Source of the DNA: Halorubrum aquaticum
GTDB lineage: Archaea > Halobacteriota > Halobacteria > Halobacteriales > Haloferacaceae
DNA: 64,000 bases
Reading direction: 5' to 3'
Assembly (NCBI RefSeq): GCF_900113615.1
Contig: NZ_FOPZ01000009.1
Coordinates: forward strand, 1-64,000
The notes beneath the pieces are model-generated. The model did not search any database. It was not told where the DNA came from and saw only the letters and a program-made list of their open reading frames with translations. The translations under genes were made by a program, and so were the position numbers. Shown here piece after piece: positions 1 through 7,525 of this stretch; position 1 is the stretch's first letter; each line of letters opens with the position of its first letter.

Positions 1-2
1 AG

Positions 3-896
3 GAGGCGATCACGCGGGACAACTCGCCGGTGACCGCGGACGCGGTCGTCTACATCAAGGTGATGGACGCCAAGAAGGCGTTCCTCGAGGTCGACAACTA
101 CAAGAACGCCGTCTCGAACCTGGCACAGACCACGCTCCGCGCCGTCCTCGGCGACATGGAGCTCGACGACACGCTGAACAAACGCCAGGAGATCAACGCG
201 AAGATCCGCCGCGAGCTGGACGAGCCGACCGACGAGTGGGGGATCCGCGTCGAGAGCGTCGAGGTGCGCGAGGTCAACCCCTCGAAGGACGTCCAGCAGG
301 CGATGGAGCAACAGACCTCCGCGGAGCGGCGTCGCCGCGCGATGATCCTCGAGGCGCAGGGGGAACGGCGCTCGGCGGTCGAGCAGGCGGAGGGTGACAA
401 GCAGTCGAACATCATCCGCGCGCAGGGGGAGAAACAGAGCCAGATCCTCGAGGCGCAGGGTGACTCGATCTCGACCGTGTTGCGTGCGCGCTCGGCCGAG
501 TCGATGGGCGAACGCGCCATCATCGAGCGCGGCATGGAGACCCTCGAGGAGATCGGAAAAGGCGAGTCGACCACGTTCGTGCTCCCGCAGGAGCTCACGA
601 GCCTCGTCGGCCGCTACGGCAAGGCGCTCTCCGGCTCCGACGTCCAGCAGATGGACGGCCTCGAGGGCCTCGAGTTCGACGAGGAGACCCGCAAGATGCT
701 CGGGCTCGACGACATCGACGAGATCCTCGGACAGATCGACGAGGCGGCCCAGATGGACGTCGAGGAGCTCGAGAAGGAGGCCGAGGCGGTCAAGTCCGGC
801 GACGCGGGTTCGAACATCAAGTCGGCCGACGAGGTAATCCAGGAGATGGACGAGGACGTCCCCGAGGGCGAGGTCGAGCCGGCCGAGGAGAGCTGA
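3..896 (+). CDS. SPFH/band-7 (stomatin/prohibitin-like) membrane protein, 5' truncated
   Basis: The reading frame is open from the first bases of the window, so the N-terminus (expected membrane anchor and first part of the SPFH domain) lies upstream. The visible part begins inside the band-7 domain (ITRDNSPVTADAVVY, then KAFLEVDNYKNAV and LDDTLNKRQEIN, typical of stomatins). It continues into the heptad-like coiled coil made of repeated AQGE/AEGD units and ends in an acidic tail (DVPEGEVEPAEES). Stomatin-family proteins form membrane-bound oligomeric scaffolds, often paired with an NfeD protein and linked to membrane proteolysis. The partner gene would lie upstream and cannot be seen. Family assignment is secure; the cellular role is inference. 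Confidence 0.9.
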   Translation, partial: EAITRDNSPVTADAVVYIKVMDAKKAFLEVDNYKNAVSNLAQTTLRAVLGDMELDDTLNKRQEINAKIRRELDEPTDEWGIRVESVEVREVNPSKDVQQAMEQQTSAERRRRAMILEAQGERRSAVEQAEGDKQSNIIRAQGEKQSQILEAQGDSISTVLRARSAESMGERAIIERGMETLEEIGKGESTTFVLPQELTSLVGRYGKALSGSDVQQMDGLEGLEFDEETRKMLGLDDIDEILGQIDEAAQMDVEELEKEAEAVKSGDAGSNIKSADEVIQEMDEDVPEGEVEPAEES

Positions 897-962
897 ACCG
901 CCGATTCGACCGTTTCCGCCCCGAGCGAAGCGCTTTTGCCGGGCGATCGCGTACCACGGAGC

Positions 963-1565
963 GTGACCGAAGAGGTCGACGAACGGAAACGCCGAACCCT
1001 GCGGCGGTTCGCCGCCGTCGGAGCGGCCGCCCCGTTCGTCGGAACCGCGGGCGCCGCGGACGACACCAACGAGACCCGCGAGGCGATCCGCGGGTACGTC
1101 CCCTCGACGCCGGGCGCGCACTTCTCGAAGCTCCGGGACGACCTCCGGCTCGGCACGGGTGAGGCCCAACACCACCTCCGGACGCTCGAGGAGGCGGGCG
1201 AGGTGGAGTCGCGAAAGGACGCCGACTACCGCCGGTACTTCCCGGCCGGCCGGTTCGACGAACTCGACAAGCGGGCGCTCGGCTACCTCCGCCGGGAGAC
1301 GCCGCGGGGGATGGTCCTCGCGCTGCTCTCGGACCCCGACGCGACCGGCGCGGAGCTCGCCGACGCGCTCGGCGTCTCCCGACCGACAATAAGTGCCGCA
1401 GCGGGCGAGCTGGCCGCGGCCGACCTCCTCGACCGCACCGACGGCTACGAGCTGACCGAGCCCGAGCGGCTGTTGACGCTCGTCGTGCGGTACGCCGACT
1501 CCTTCGACGCCGACGCGGTCGCCTTCGCCGACGAGGCGGCCTCGCTCGTCAGTTACGACCCGTAG
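963..1565 (+). CDS. Winged-helix transcriptional regulator with a hydrophobic, twin-arginine-like N-terminus
   Basis: Two helix-turn-helix-like segments can be read. The first (SKLRDDLRLGTGEAQHHLRT, then EEAGEVESRKD) resembles haloarchaeal winged-helix repressors. The second (GAELADALGVSRPTISAAAG) is a classical HTH. Before them lies RRTLRRFAAVGAAAPFVG, a basic patch followed by a short hydrophobic stretch, which could be a membrane anchor or a relic of a Tat-like signal. I chose the GTG start at 963 because the upstream alternative at 936 is a non-ATG codon in promoter-like sequence (CGCTTTTGCC). Two-headed wHTH regulators of this layout are common in haloarchaea. The target is unknown. There is no operon partner; the next gene is convergent. 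Confidence 0.75.
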   Translation: MTEEVDERKRRTLRRFAAVGAAAPFVGTAGAADDTNETREAIRGYVPSTPGAHFSKLRDDLRLGTGEAQHHLRTLEEAGEVESRKDADYRRYFPAGRFDELDKRALGYLRRETPRGMVLALLSDPDATGAELADALGVSRPTISAAAGELAAADLLDRTDGYELTEPERLLTLVVRYADSFDADAVAFADEAASLVSYDP

Positions 1566-1592
1566 TCGCCGTCGGCCGCGGTGGCGACTCCC

Positions 1593-1847
1593 CTAGGCCG
1601 TCACCATCCACGTCGTGCCCGAGGAGTAGCCCCATTTCTCGATGTCGAGCTCGGCGGCCGCGTCGGCGACGGCACCCATGTTCGCGCCCACTTCCTTCGC
1701 GGAGAGACCGAGCTCGTCCGCGATCAGTCGCGATTTGAAGTAGGTCCGGTCGTCCGCGTTGGCCCGGAGGTACTCGAGGATCCGGGTCTGTTTCTCCGAG
1801 AGGCCGGTCGGTTCGACCGCGACGGGTTCCGCGCGTGCCGTGCTCAT
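1593..1847 (-). CDS. Small haloarchaeal DUF7123-like protein (84 aa)
   Basis: A short basic/acidic protein whose middle (EKQTRILEYLRANADDRTYF, LIADELGLSAKEVGANMGA) reads as one compact winged-helix or HTH domain. It ends in a tryptophan-containing strand (EKWGYSSGTTWMVTA). I recognise the overall pattern as the haloarchaeal family named DUF7123. No function is established that I know of; a small DNA-binding or adaptor protein is a reasonable guess. The start at 1847 gives MSTARAEP; a second in-frame ATG at 1859 would add four residues (MCGD). The gene is monocistronic, and the gap of about 170 bases upstream separates it from the DUF84 gene. Confidence 0.72.
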   Translation of the reverse strand: MSTARAEPVAVEPTGLSEKQTRILEYLRANADDRTYFKSRLIADELGLSAKEVGANMGAVADAAAELDIEKWGYSSGTTWMVTA

Positions 1848-2014
1848 GTCACCACACATGGAGTGTACCCTCAAAAGGCGGTTGGTAGACGGGATTAACA
1901 CCGTCACGTAGTGCGATTTCGACGCGAGAGCGGTCCGTGTGGCTCCCGCCGACGGGCCGTTCCGGTACGAACTCCGAACCGGCGAACGATCCCGCTTCCG
2001 GCGCGATCCGGCCG

Positions 2015-2530
2015 TCAGTACAGATCCGAGACGAAGGGTCCGAGGGCGCCGGAGACCGCGGCGGCGAGCGCGTCGGTGCGGTCGAGGCCGCCGTTCGTCA
2101 GCGCGCCGGCGGCCCCGCCGCGTCGCGCGACGCCCGTGGTGTCGAGCACGTCGTCCATGATCGGCCCCAGCTCCCCGCCCGCATCGACGCGGTCGGCGAC
2201 GCCGTCCGGAAGCCGGAGGCTCGGCCCCGAACCGCGGCCGACGCGGTCGCCGTCGTCGACGGCCGCCCACATCACGAGAAAGAGGCCGTCGACGCCCTCG
2301 AACCGGGCCACGCCGCCCTCGAGACCGACGCCGAGGTCGTACCCGCCCGCCTCGAGGACCGCCGCGGCGCGGTTCTCCGCGCCGGCGACGGTCTCGGCGT
2401 GGCCGGTCGGCTGCTCGCTCACGCCGGAGGGGACCGCGACGGACTCGACCGATTCGGTTTCGTTCGTCCCGAGCGCGCGTTCGACCGCACGTCGTTTCAC
2501 CGGATTGCCGCTGCCGACGCCGACTCGCAT
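2015..2530 (-). CDS. DUF84 family NTPase (inosine/xanthosine triphosphatase-like)
   Basis: This 171-residue protein starts with MRVGVGSGNPVKRRAVERAL, the nucleotide-binding signature of the YjjX/DUF84 branch of the ITPase-like fold. It continues with GVSEQPTGHAETVAGAENRA and GVGLEGGVA, both conserved in that family. These enzymes hydrolyse non-canonical purine triphosphates (ITP, XTP) to keep them out of RNA and DNA. Length is normal for the family and the protein is cytosolic. It is encoded 20 bases downstream of the TroA-fold binding protein gene and is probably co-transcribed with it. Substrate specificity cannot be read from sequence alone. Confidence 0.83.
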   Translation of the reverse strand: MRVGVGSGNPVKRRAVERALGTNETESVESVAVPSGVSEQPTGHAETVAGAENRAAAVLEAGGYDLGVGLEGGVARFEGVDGLFLVMWAAVDDGDRVGRGSGPSLRLPDGVADRVDAGGELGPIMDDVLDTTGVARRGGAAGALTNGGLDRTDALAAAVSGALGPFVSDLY

Positions 2531-2550
2531 ACGGCGACCCCGTCGGGGAC

Positions 2551-3321
2551 TCACGAATACCCTTGGACGCCGAACAGCCCCGCAAGCCGCTCGATCCCGT
2601 CGATCAGTGCGGGGCTCGGCTGGTTCAGGAGCGAGTCGTCGATCACGTGGACCGGCGCGTCGATCCACTCCCTGTCGGCGACGGTCGCGGGGTCGACCCG
2701 GTCGCCGCGCCCGCAGACGTGGACGACGACGTGGTCGGGGTCGGCGGCCGCGACGGTCCCGGGATCGACCTCCCGGGAGCGCTCGCCCGCCTCGAGGAAC
2801 GGGTACCGGCCGCCGGCGGCCCGGACCGCGTCGGGGACCCAGTTGCCCGCGGCCATCGGCGGGTCCGACCACTCCTCGCAGTAGACGACGGGACGGTCCG
2901 CGGTCGCGTCGCCGGTCGCGTCCCCGATCGCCTCGAGCCGCTCGCGCGCGTCGGCGGCCAGTTCCGCGCCCGCGTCCGGCCGACCGACCGCCGCGCCCGT
3001 CTCCCGGAAGTCCTCGAGCACGTCCTCGAGCGTGGCCGGGTCGCGGTGGTCGACGGCGAGTCCCCGCTCCCGGCAGTCGTCGGCGAGGTCGGTCTGGAGG
3101 TCGTCGCTCGTGAACACGACGTCGGGGTCCAGCGCCGCGACCCGATCGATCGAGGGGGTGAGCCAGCCCCCGACGGCGACGGGGTCGGTTCCGTGTGCAG
3201 ATCCCGCGTTCGACGGGGGATCACAGTGGTGGGTGACGCCCACCAGACACTCGGCCGCGCCGAGCGCGGAGAGGGTCGCGGTCGCGCTCGGCGCGAGCGA
3301 GACGACGCGGGGAGCGGTCAT
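2551..3321 (-). CDS. TroA/BtuF-type helical-backbone binding protein, cytosolic (cobalamin-binding-like)
   Basis: This 256-residue protein begins directly with the mature fold (MTAPRVVSLAPSATATLSAL) and carries GVTHHCDPP, LDPDVVFTSDDLQ and PDHVVVHVCGRG, typical of the helical-backbone metal-receptor superfamily (BtuF, TroA, FhuD). Unlike periplasmic-type relatives it has no Tat or Sec signal and no lipobox, so it is expected to stay in the cytoplasm. Many haloarchaeal genomes have such a signal-less copy annotated as a cobalamin-binding protein. Its HH and C-containing loops may coordinate metal or corrinoid. No ABC permease or ATPase is adjacent. The ligand is inference. Confidence 0.8.
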   Translation of the reverse strand: MTAPRVVSLAPSATATLSALGAAECLVGVTHHCDPPSNAGSAHGTDPVAVGGWLTPSIDRVAALDPDVVFTSDDLQTDLADDCRERGLAVDHRDPATLEDVLEDFRETGAAVGRPDAGAELAADARERLEAIGDATGDATADRPVVYCEEWSDPPMAAGNWVPDAVRAAGGRYPFLEAGERSREVDPGTVAAADPDHVVVHVCGRGDRVDPATVADREWIDAPVHVIDDSLLNQPSPALIDGIERLAGLFGVQGYS

Positions 3322-3443
3322 CGGTGACGGGTTCGCTCCCGTCGCTCGAAAACGTTCGGATCGCGCGGGGACGCCGGATCCCCTCGAGATCCGTCGTGAT
3401 CGATCGTGTTCATTCGTCGCCCGCGCGGCGACACGTTCCGGGT

Positions 3444-3453
3444 CTTTTAAGTT
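3444..3453 (+). promoter_or_regulatory. Candidate promoter element upstream of tfb
   Basis: A T/A-rich block (TCTTTTAAGTT) in otherwise GC-rich sequence lies about 70 bases before the TFB start codon. It resembles a haloarchaeal TATA element and would leave a leader of roughly 40 bases. It sits between the divergent TroA-fold gene and tfb, so it might serve either direction. Read by eye only. Confidence 0.4.
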
Positions 3454-3519
3454 ACGTTCGCCCGTCTATCGGACAAGACTGCTCCCGGGCGTTCTCGATT
3501 AACCGGGGGACAGAGAGCT

Positions 3520-4491
3520 ATGACCGAACGACTACATACCAGGGGGAGTCGCACCCGTGGGGAGACGGAGGAGGAATCGGAGAGCACCGACGAGACGCTG
3601 AGCTGTCCGGAGTGTGACGGCCAGGTCATCAACGACGAGGAGCACGGCGAGACGGTGTGTGCGGACTGCGGACTCGTCGTCGAGGCGGACTCGGTCGACC
3701 GCGGGCCGGAGTGGCGCGCGTTCGACTCCCGCGAGAAGGACGAGAAGTCCCGCGTGGGCGCGCCGACCACGAACACGATGCACGACAAGGGCCTCTCGAC
3801 CAACATCGACTGGCGCGACAAGGACGCGTACGGCCGCTCGCTCGGCGCGCGCCAGCGCCAGAAGATGCAGCGGCTCCGCAAGTGGAACGAGCGCTTCCGC
3901 ACGCGCGACTCGAAGGAGCGCAACCTCAAACAGGCGCTCGGCGAGATCGACCGGATGGCCTCGGCGCTCGGACTCCCGGACAACGTCCGCGAGACCGCCT
4001 CGGTCATCTACCGCCGCGCGCTCGACGAGGACCTCCTCCCCGGCCGCTCCATCGAGGGAGTCTCCACGTCGTGCGTCTACGCGGCCGCCCGGATGGCGGG
4101 CGTCCCGCGCAGCCTCGACGAGATCGCCGACGTCTCACGCGTCGAGAAGGCTGAGATCGCCCGGACGTACCGCTACGTCGTCCGCGAGCTCAAACTCGAG
4201 GTCAAGCCCGCGGACCCAGAACAGTACGTCCCGCGGTTCGCCTCCGACCTGGAGCTCTCCGAGGAGTCGGAGATGCGCGCGAAGGGCCTGCTGAAGAACG
4301 CCAAGGAGAAGGGCGTCCACAGCGGGAAGTCGCCGGTCGGGCTCGCGGCCGCCGCCGTCTACGCCGCCGCCCTCCTCACCAACGAGAAGACGACGCAGGC
4401 GGCCGTCTCGGAGGTCGCCGACATCTCCGAGGTCACCATCCGTAACCGCTACCACGAGCTGCTCGAGGCCGAGGACGGCCTCGTCGCGTAG
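3520..4491 (+). CDS. tfb: Transcription initiation factor IIB (TFB)
   Basis: The protein has the full archaeal TFB architecture in 323 residues. An acidic N-terminal extension is followed by a zinc ribbon (CPECDG ... CADCGLV, about residues 29-53) and the B-finger/linker region (GPEWRAFDSREKDEKSRVGAP). Two cyclin-like repeats follow (about 130-225 and 230-320); the second ends in ADISEVTIRNRYHELLE, the BRE-recognising helix-turn-helix. TFB recruits RNA polymerase to TBP-bound promoters. Haloarchaea encode several TFB paralogues that give promoter selectivity; which numbered paralogue this is cannot be told from sequence alone. The gene is monocistronic. Confidence 0.97.
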   Translation: MTERLHTRGSRTRGETEEESESTDETLSCPECDGQVINDEEHGETVCADCGLVVEADSVDRGPEWRAFDSREKDEKSRVGAPTTNTMHDKGLSTNIDWRDKDAYGRSLGARQRQKMQRLRKWNERFRTRDSKERNLKQALGEIDRMASALGLPDNVRETASVIYRRALDEDLLPGRSIEGVSTSCVYAAARMAGVPRSLDEIADVSRVEKAEIARTYRYVVRELKLEVKPADPEQYVPRFASDLELSEESEMRAKGLLKNAKEKGVHSGKSPVGLAAAAVYAAALLTNEKTTQAAVSEVADISEVTIRNRYHELLEAEDGLVA

Positions 4492-4542
4492 GCGTTCGGC
4501 TCGACGCACGAGACCCCGAACACGCGACCCGCCACGACATCC

Positions 4543-4944
4543 ATGACCCGTTCCCGTGACCTGCTCTCCGGCGTCTCGCTCGTCCTCGTCGCCGGGTGGT
4601 TCCTTCTCACCACGGGCGCGGGCGGCGGCCGCGTCACCCTCCTCGTCGCCAGCGTCGGCTGCGGACTCGCCGGCGTCGCATATCTGATCGCCGGGGCGGA
4701 GATCGCCCCGACCGTCGCCGGACGCGACCTCTCGGCCGAGCACTTCCGGTCGATCGCGGTGGTCGTCCTCGGCGTCTCGATCCTCGCGCTCGGCGCGGAC
4801 GGCATCGCGGCCGGCCTCGACGCGCTCTCGCTCGTCCTGCTCGTCGGCGGCCTCCTCGCGGTCGCCGCCGGTTGGCTCCGACTGGCTCGCGTCGGGCGCG
4901 TCGAGGCCGGCCGGGACGAGCCCCGGTCCGACGGGGAGAGCTAA
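4543..4944 (+). CDS. Small hypothetical membrane protein (133 aa)
   Basis: The sequence consists largely of four hydrophobic segments: LLSGVSLVLVAGWFLLT, VTLLVASVGCGLAGVAYLIAG, SIAVVVLGVSILALGADGI and LSLVLLVGGLLAVAAGWL. They are linked by short charged loops, and the protein ends in a short acidic tail. No enzyme motif is visible and I do not recognise the family. It lies between tfb and aroD on the same strand, with 51 bases before and 25 after, so it may be co-transcribed with aroD. An integral membrane protein is clear; a function is not. Confidence 0.65.
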   Translation: MTRSRDLLSGVSLVLVAGWFLLTTGAGGGRVTLLVASVGCGLAGVAYLIAGAEIAPTVAGRDLSAEHFRSIAVVVLGVSILALGADGIAAGLDALSLVLLVGGLLAVAAGWLRLARVGRVEAGRDEPRSDGES

Positions 4945-4969
4945 GTCCCCCACCGTCGAAGGGCCGGGC

Positions 4970-5683
4970 ATGTTCGAGGAGTTCGTTCTCGCGGCGAGCA
5001 CCGCCGACCTGTCCGCGGAGCCGCGCGCCCGCGAGGCGGCCGACGCCGTGGAGTTCCGCATGGACCTCGCCGACGAGCCGTTGGCGCAGCTCGAGGCGTA
5101 CGACGGGGCGCTCCCGCTCGTCGTCACGAACCGCGCGGAGTGGGAGGGCGGGGAGGCTGGCGACCTCGGCCGGTACGACGCGCTCGCGGAGGCGATCGCC
5201 CACGACGCGGTCGTCGCGGTCGATGTCGAGCTCGCGGCGCTCCGGGGGAACGCGCCGACCGGCGAGCGCTCCCACGCGACGGCGCTCCGCTCGAGCGCCC
5301 GCGAGGAGGGCGTCGAGGTGATCGCCTCCGTCCACGACTTCGAGTCGACGCCGGAGGTCGGAACGCTCTCGGACCTCCTCGCGGACGCGGCGAGCGAGGG
5401 CGACGTGGGGAAGCTGGCGACCACCGCGAACGCCCGCGAGGACGCGCTCGCGATGCTTCGCGCCACCAACGAGGCGACCGCGGCGGGCCACCGCGTCGCG
5501 ACGATGTGTATGGGCGAACCGGGGAGACATACCCGCGCGGTGGCTCCGGTGTACGGCTCGCGGATCGGGTACGCCCCGGTCGACGCGGCGGACGCAACCG
5601 CGCCCGGCCAGTACCCGCTCGCGACGCTCCGGACGCTCGTCGACGGGTTGCGGGAGGGGGAGAAGGAGTCGGAATCGGGGTAA
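4970..5683 (+). CDS. aroD: Type I 3-dehydroquinate dehydratase
   Basis: This 237-residue class I enzyme catalyses the third step of the shikimate pathway, dehydration of 3-dehydroquinate to 3-dehydroshikimate through a Schiff base. Visible signatures are EFRMDLADEP (substrate-binding EFRxD), IASVHDFESTP with the catalytic His, and VGKLATTAN, which carries the Schiff-base lysine. CMGEPGRHTRAVAPVYGS is the conserved C-terminal substrate loop. Length is normal. Haloarchaea start this pathway from a different precursor than bacteria, but this step is the standard one. The short Glu/Ser-rich C-terminal tail runs into a repetitive intergenic sequence. Confidence 0.95.
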   Translation: MFEEFVLAASTADLSAEPRAREAADAVEFRMDLADEPLAQLEAYDGALPLVVTNRAEWEGGEAGDLGRYDALAEAIAHDAVVAVDVELAALRGNAPTGERSHATALRSSAREEGVEVIASVHDFESTPEVGTLSDLLADAASEGDVGKLATTANAREDALAMLRATNEATAAGHRVATMCMGEPGRHTRAVAPVYGSRIGYAPVDAADATAPGQYPLATLRTLVDGLREGEKESESG

Positions 5684-5685
5684 CT

Positions 5686-5748
5686 CGAATCGGAACGGGA
5701 GCCGGAATCGGAACGGGAGTCGGGAGGGGGGCCGGAGCCGGAGCGTAC
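5686..5748. repeat. Short imperfect GGAATCGGAACGGGAG-type repeat
   Basis: The intergenic stretch after aroD contains tandem imperfect copies of a purine-rich unit (CGGAATCGGAACGGGAG, then degenerate GGGAGTCGGG and GCCGGAGCCGGAGC). It lies between two convergent genes (aroD and purNH). It may be simple slippage sequence or contribute to transcript termination. No further function can be supported. Confidence 0.5.
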
Positions 5749-5752
5749 CCGC

Positions 5753-7357
5753 TCAGTCGTGGCGGAAGCAGCGCGACCCGGTAAAGGCCATCGCCATGTC
5801 GTGTTCGTCGGCGGCGGCGATCACGTCCTCGTCGTTGACCGAGCCGCCGGGCTGGATCACGGCCTCGATGCCGGCGTCGGCCGCCTCCTCGATCGCGTCC
5901 GGGAACGGGAAGAACGCGTCGGAGGCCATCACCGCGCCCTCGGCTGACTTCCCGTCGGCGTCCTTCTCGGCTTTCATCGCCGCGAGCGTGACCGCGTCGA
6001 CGCGGGAGACCTGCCCCATGCCGACGCCGACCGTCTCGGTACCGGTCGCGAACAGGATCCCGTTCGACTTGACGTGTTTGAGCGTCTTCCAGGCGAACAG
6101 CATCGTCTCGACCTGTTCCTCGGAGGGTTCACGGTCGGTGACGAACTCGAGGTCGGCGGCGGTCGGCGACTGGAGGTCGCGCTCCTGAACGAGCCGCCCG
6201 CCGACGATCGGCTTCTCGACGAACCGCTCGGAGAAGCGTTCATCGCCCTCCCCCAGCGGGCCGACGTCGAGCACGCGGAGGTTCTTCTCCGCCGTGAGCA
6301 CGTCGAGCGCGCTGTCGGTGTAGCCGGGCGCGACGACGACCTCCTTGAACGAGTCCGCGATCGCCTCGGCGGTGTCGGCGTCACATCGGCGGTTCAAGGC
6401 CACGATCCCGCCGAAGGCCGACTTGGCGTCGGTGCGGAGCGCCCGGTCGTACGCGTCGGCGAGGGTGTCGCTCGTCGCGCAGCCGGCCGGGTTGGTGTGT
6501 TTGATCACGGCGGCGGCGGGCTCGTCGAACTCCTTGACGAGTCCGAGGGCGGCGTCGGCGTCGTTGTAGTTGTTGTACCCCATTCCCTTCGATCCGGTGT
6601 TCAACCCGTTCGCGCCGACGACGCTGGCCTCCTCGCAGGCGGGATCCGCGTACAGCGCCGCCTCCTGATGGGGATTCTCGCCGTAGCGCAGCGAGTCGGC
6701 CCGGTCCTCCGAGACGAACCGTCGGGCCGGGAAGGAGCCGCCGGTGTCGCCGTCGATCCGGACCGACTCGGGGGTCCCGTCCTCGTCGGTCTCGATCGCG
6801 ACGTTCCCCTCCGCGAACCACCGGACCGCCCGCGGGTACGCGGTGAACTCCGCCTCGTGGAGCACTCGTTCCTTCAGCGACGCGGCGTCGTCGTCGTCGT
6901 AGACCGGGACCGGCTCCTGGGTGAGGATCGGACCGTCGTCGACGGCCTCGGTGACGACGTGGACGGTACACCCGGTCGTCTTGACGCCCGCCTCGAGCAC
7001 CTGCTCGTGGGCGTCGGTGCCGGGAAACGCCGGCAGCAGCGAGGGGTGAACGTTCAGCGTCGTCGGGGCGGCATCGAGGAACTCGTCGGTGAGCACCCGC
7101 ATGTAGCCGTCCAGACAGACGAGGTCGAAGTCGTAATCCGAGAGTCGATCGAGGATCCGGCGCTCGTGGCTCGCACGCGTTTCGCCCTCCTCGCGGGTGA
7201 CGACCTCGGTCGGGATCCGGCGCTCGGCGGCCGCCTCGATGACCGGCGCTCCCTCGCGGTTCGTTAACACGACGGACAGCTCCGCGCCGCCGGGCGCGGC
7301 GTCGGCGATGTGTCGCAGGTTCCGTCCCCGGTTGCTGGCGAGTCCGGCGATCTTCAT
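5753..7357 (-). CDS. purNH: Bifunctional PurN (GAR formyltransferase) / PurH (AICAR formyltransferase) fusion
   Basis: Residues about 1-190 form a PurN domain (MKIAGLASNRGRN, then HPSLLPAFPGTDAHEQ, the formyl-folate hydrolase/transferase signature). Residues about 205-534 form the AICAR transformylase half of PurH (RYGENPHQ, KHTNPAGCA, SAFGGIVALNRR, QPGGSVNDEDVI). The IMP cyclohydrolase half of bacterial PurH is absent; archaea usually supply that activity with a separate PurO-type enzyme. The fusion therefore joins two folate-dependent formyl transfers of purine synthesis (steps 3 and 9). The start at 7357 is the ATG beginning the PurN beta strand. It diverges from purB across 168 bases that carry a mirrored pair of GTATACAC motifs. 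Confidence 0.95.
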   Translation of the reverse strand: MKIAGLASNRGRNLRHIADAAPGGAELSVVLTNREGAPVIEAAAERRIPTEVVTREEGETRASHERRILDRLSDYDFDLVCLDGYMRVLTDEFLDAAPTTLNVHPSLLPAFPGTDAHEQVLEAGVKTTGCTVHVVTEAVDDGPILTQEPVPVYDDDDAASLKERVLHEAEFTAYPRAVRWFAEGNVAIETDEDGTPESVRIDGDTGGSFPARRFVSEDRADSLRYGENPHQEAALYADPACEEASVVGANGLNTGSKGMGYNNYNDADAALGLVKEFDEPAAAVIKHTNPAGCATSDTLADAYDRALRTDAKSAFGGIVALNRRCDADTAEAIADSFKEVVVAPGYTDSALDVLTAEKNLRVLDVGPLGEGDERFSERFVEKPIVGGRLVQERDLQSPTAADLEFVTDREPSEEQVETMLFAWKTLKHVKSNGILFATGTETVGVGMGQVSRVDAVTLAAMKAEKDADGKSAEGAVMASDAFFPFPDAIEEAADAGIEAVIQPGGSVNDEDVIAAADEHDMAMAFTGSRCFRHD

Positions 7358-7409
7358 GTCCGATCCCTCCGACCGGTCGCGTTTATCCGTTACGGTCGTC
7401 GCCGGAGAA

Positions 7410-7417
7410 GTATACAC
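7410..7417. promoter_or_regulatory. GTATACAC motif, purNH-proximal copy
   Basis: One of two identical octamers containing the palindrome GTATAC. This copy lies 53 bases upstream of the purNH start codon. It may be a TATA element or an operator; the equal spacing of the two copies from their respective genes is the main argument that it is regulatory. Confidence 0.5.
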
Positions 7418-7462
7418 GATCGAGGACATGTATCCGGACTGATCGCCGTAAACGGCACGAGA

Positions 7463-7470
7463 GTATACAC
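7463..7470. promoter_or_regulatory. GTATACAC motif, purB-proximal copy
   Basis: Second identical octamer, 55 bases upstream of the purB start codon and 53 bases from the first copy. Together they bracket the centre of the divergent purNH/purB promoter region. It could be a TATA box, or a site for a shared purine regulator. Confidence 0.5.
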
Positions 7471-7525
7471 CTCCGTGGGTAGCGTCATCGACACGCTTTT
7501 GCGCGCTCCGGGGACACTCGCGGAC

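Noticed and set aside
5753-7357. Possible loss of part of purH by truncation
   Set aside because: Absence of the IMP cyclohydrolase half is normal for archaeal PurNH fusions; no frameshift or stop interrupts the gene.
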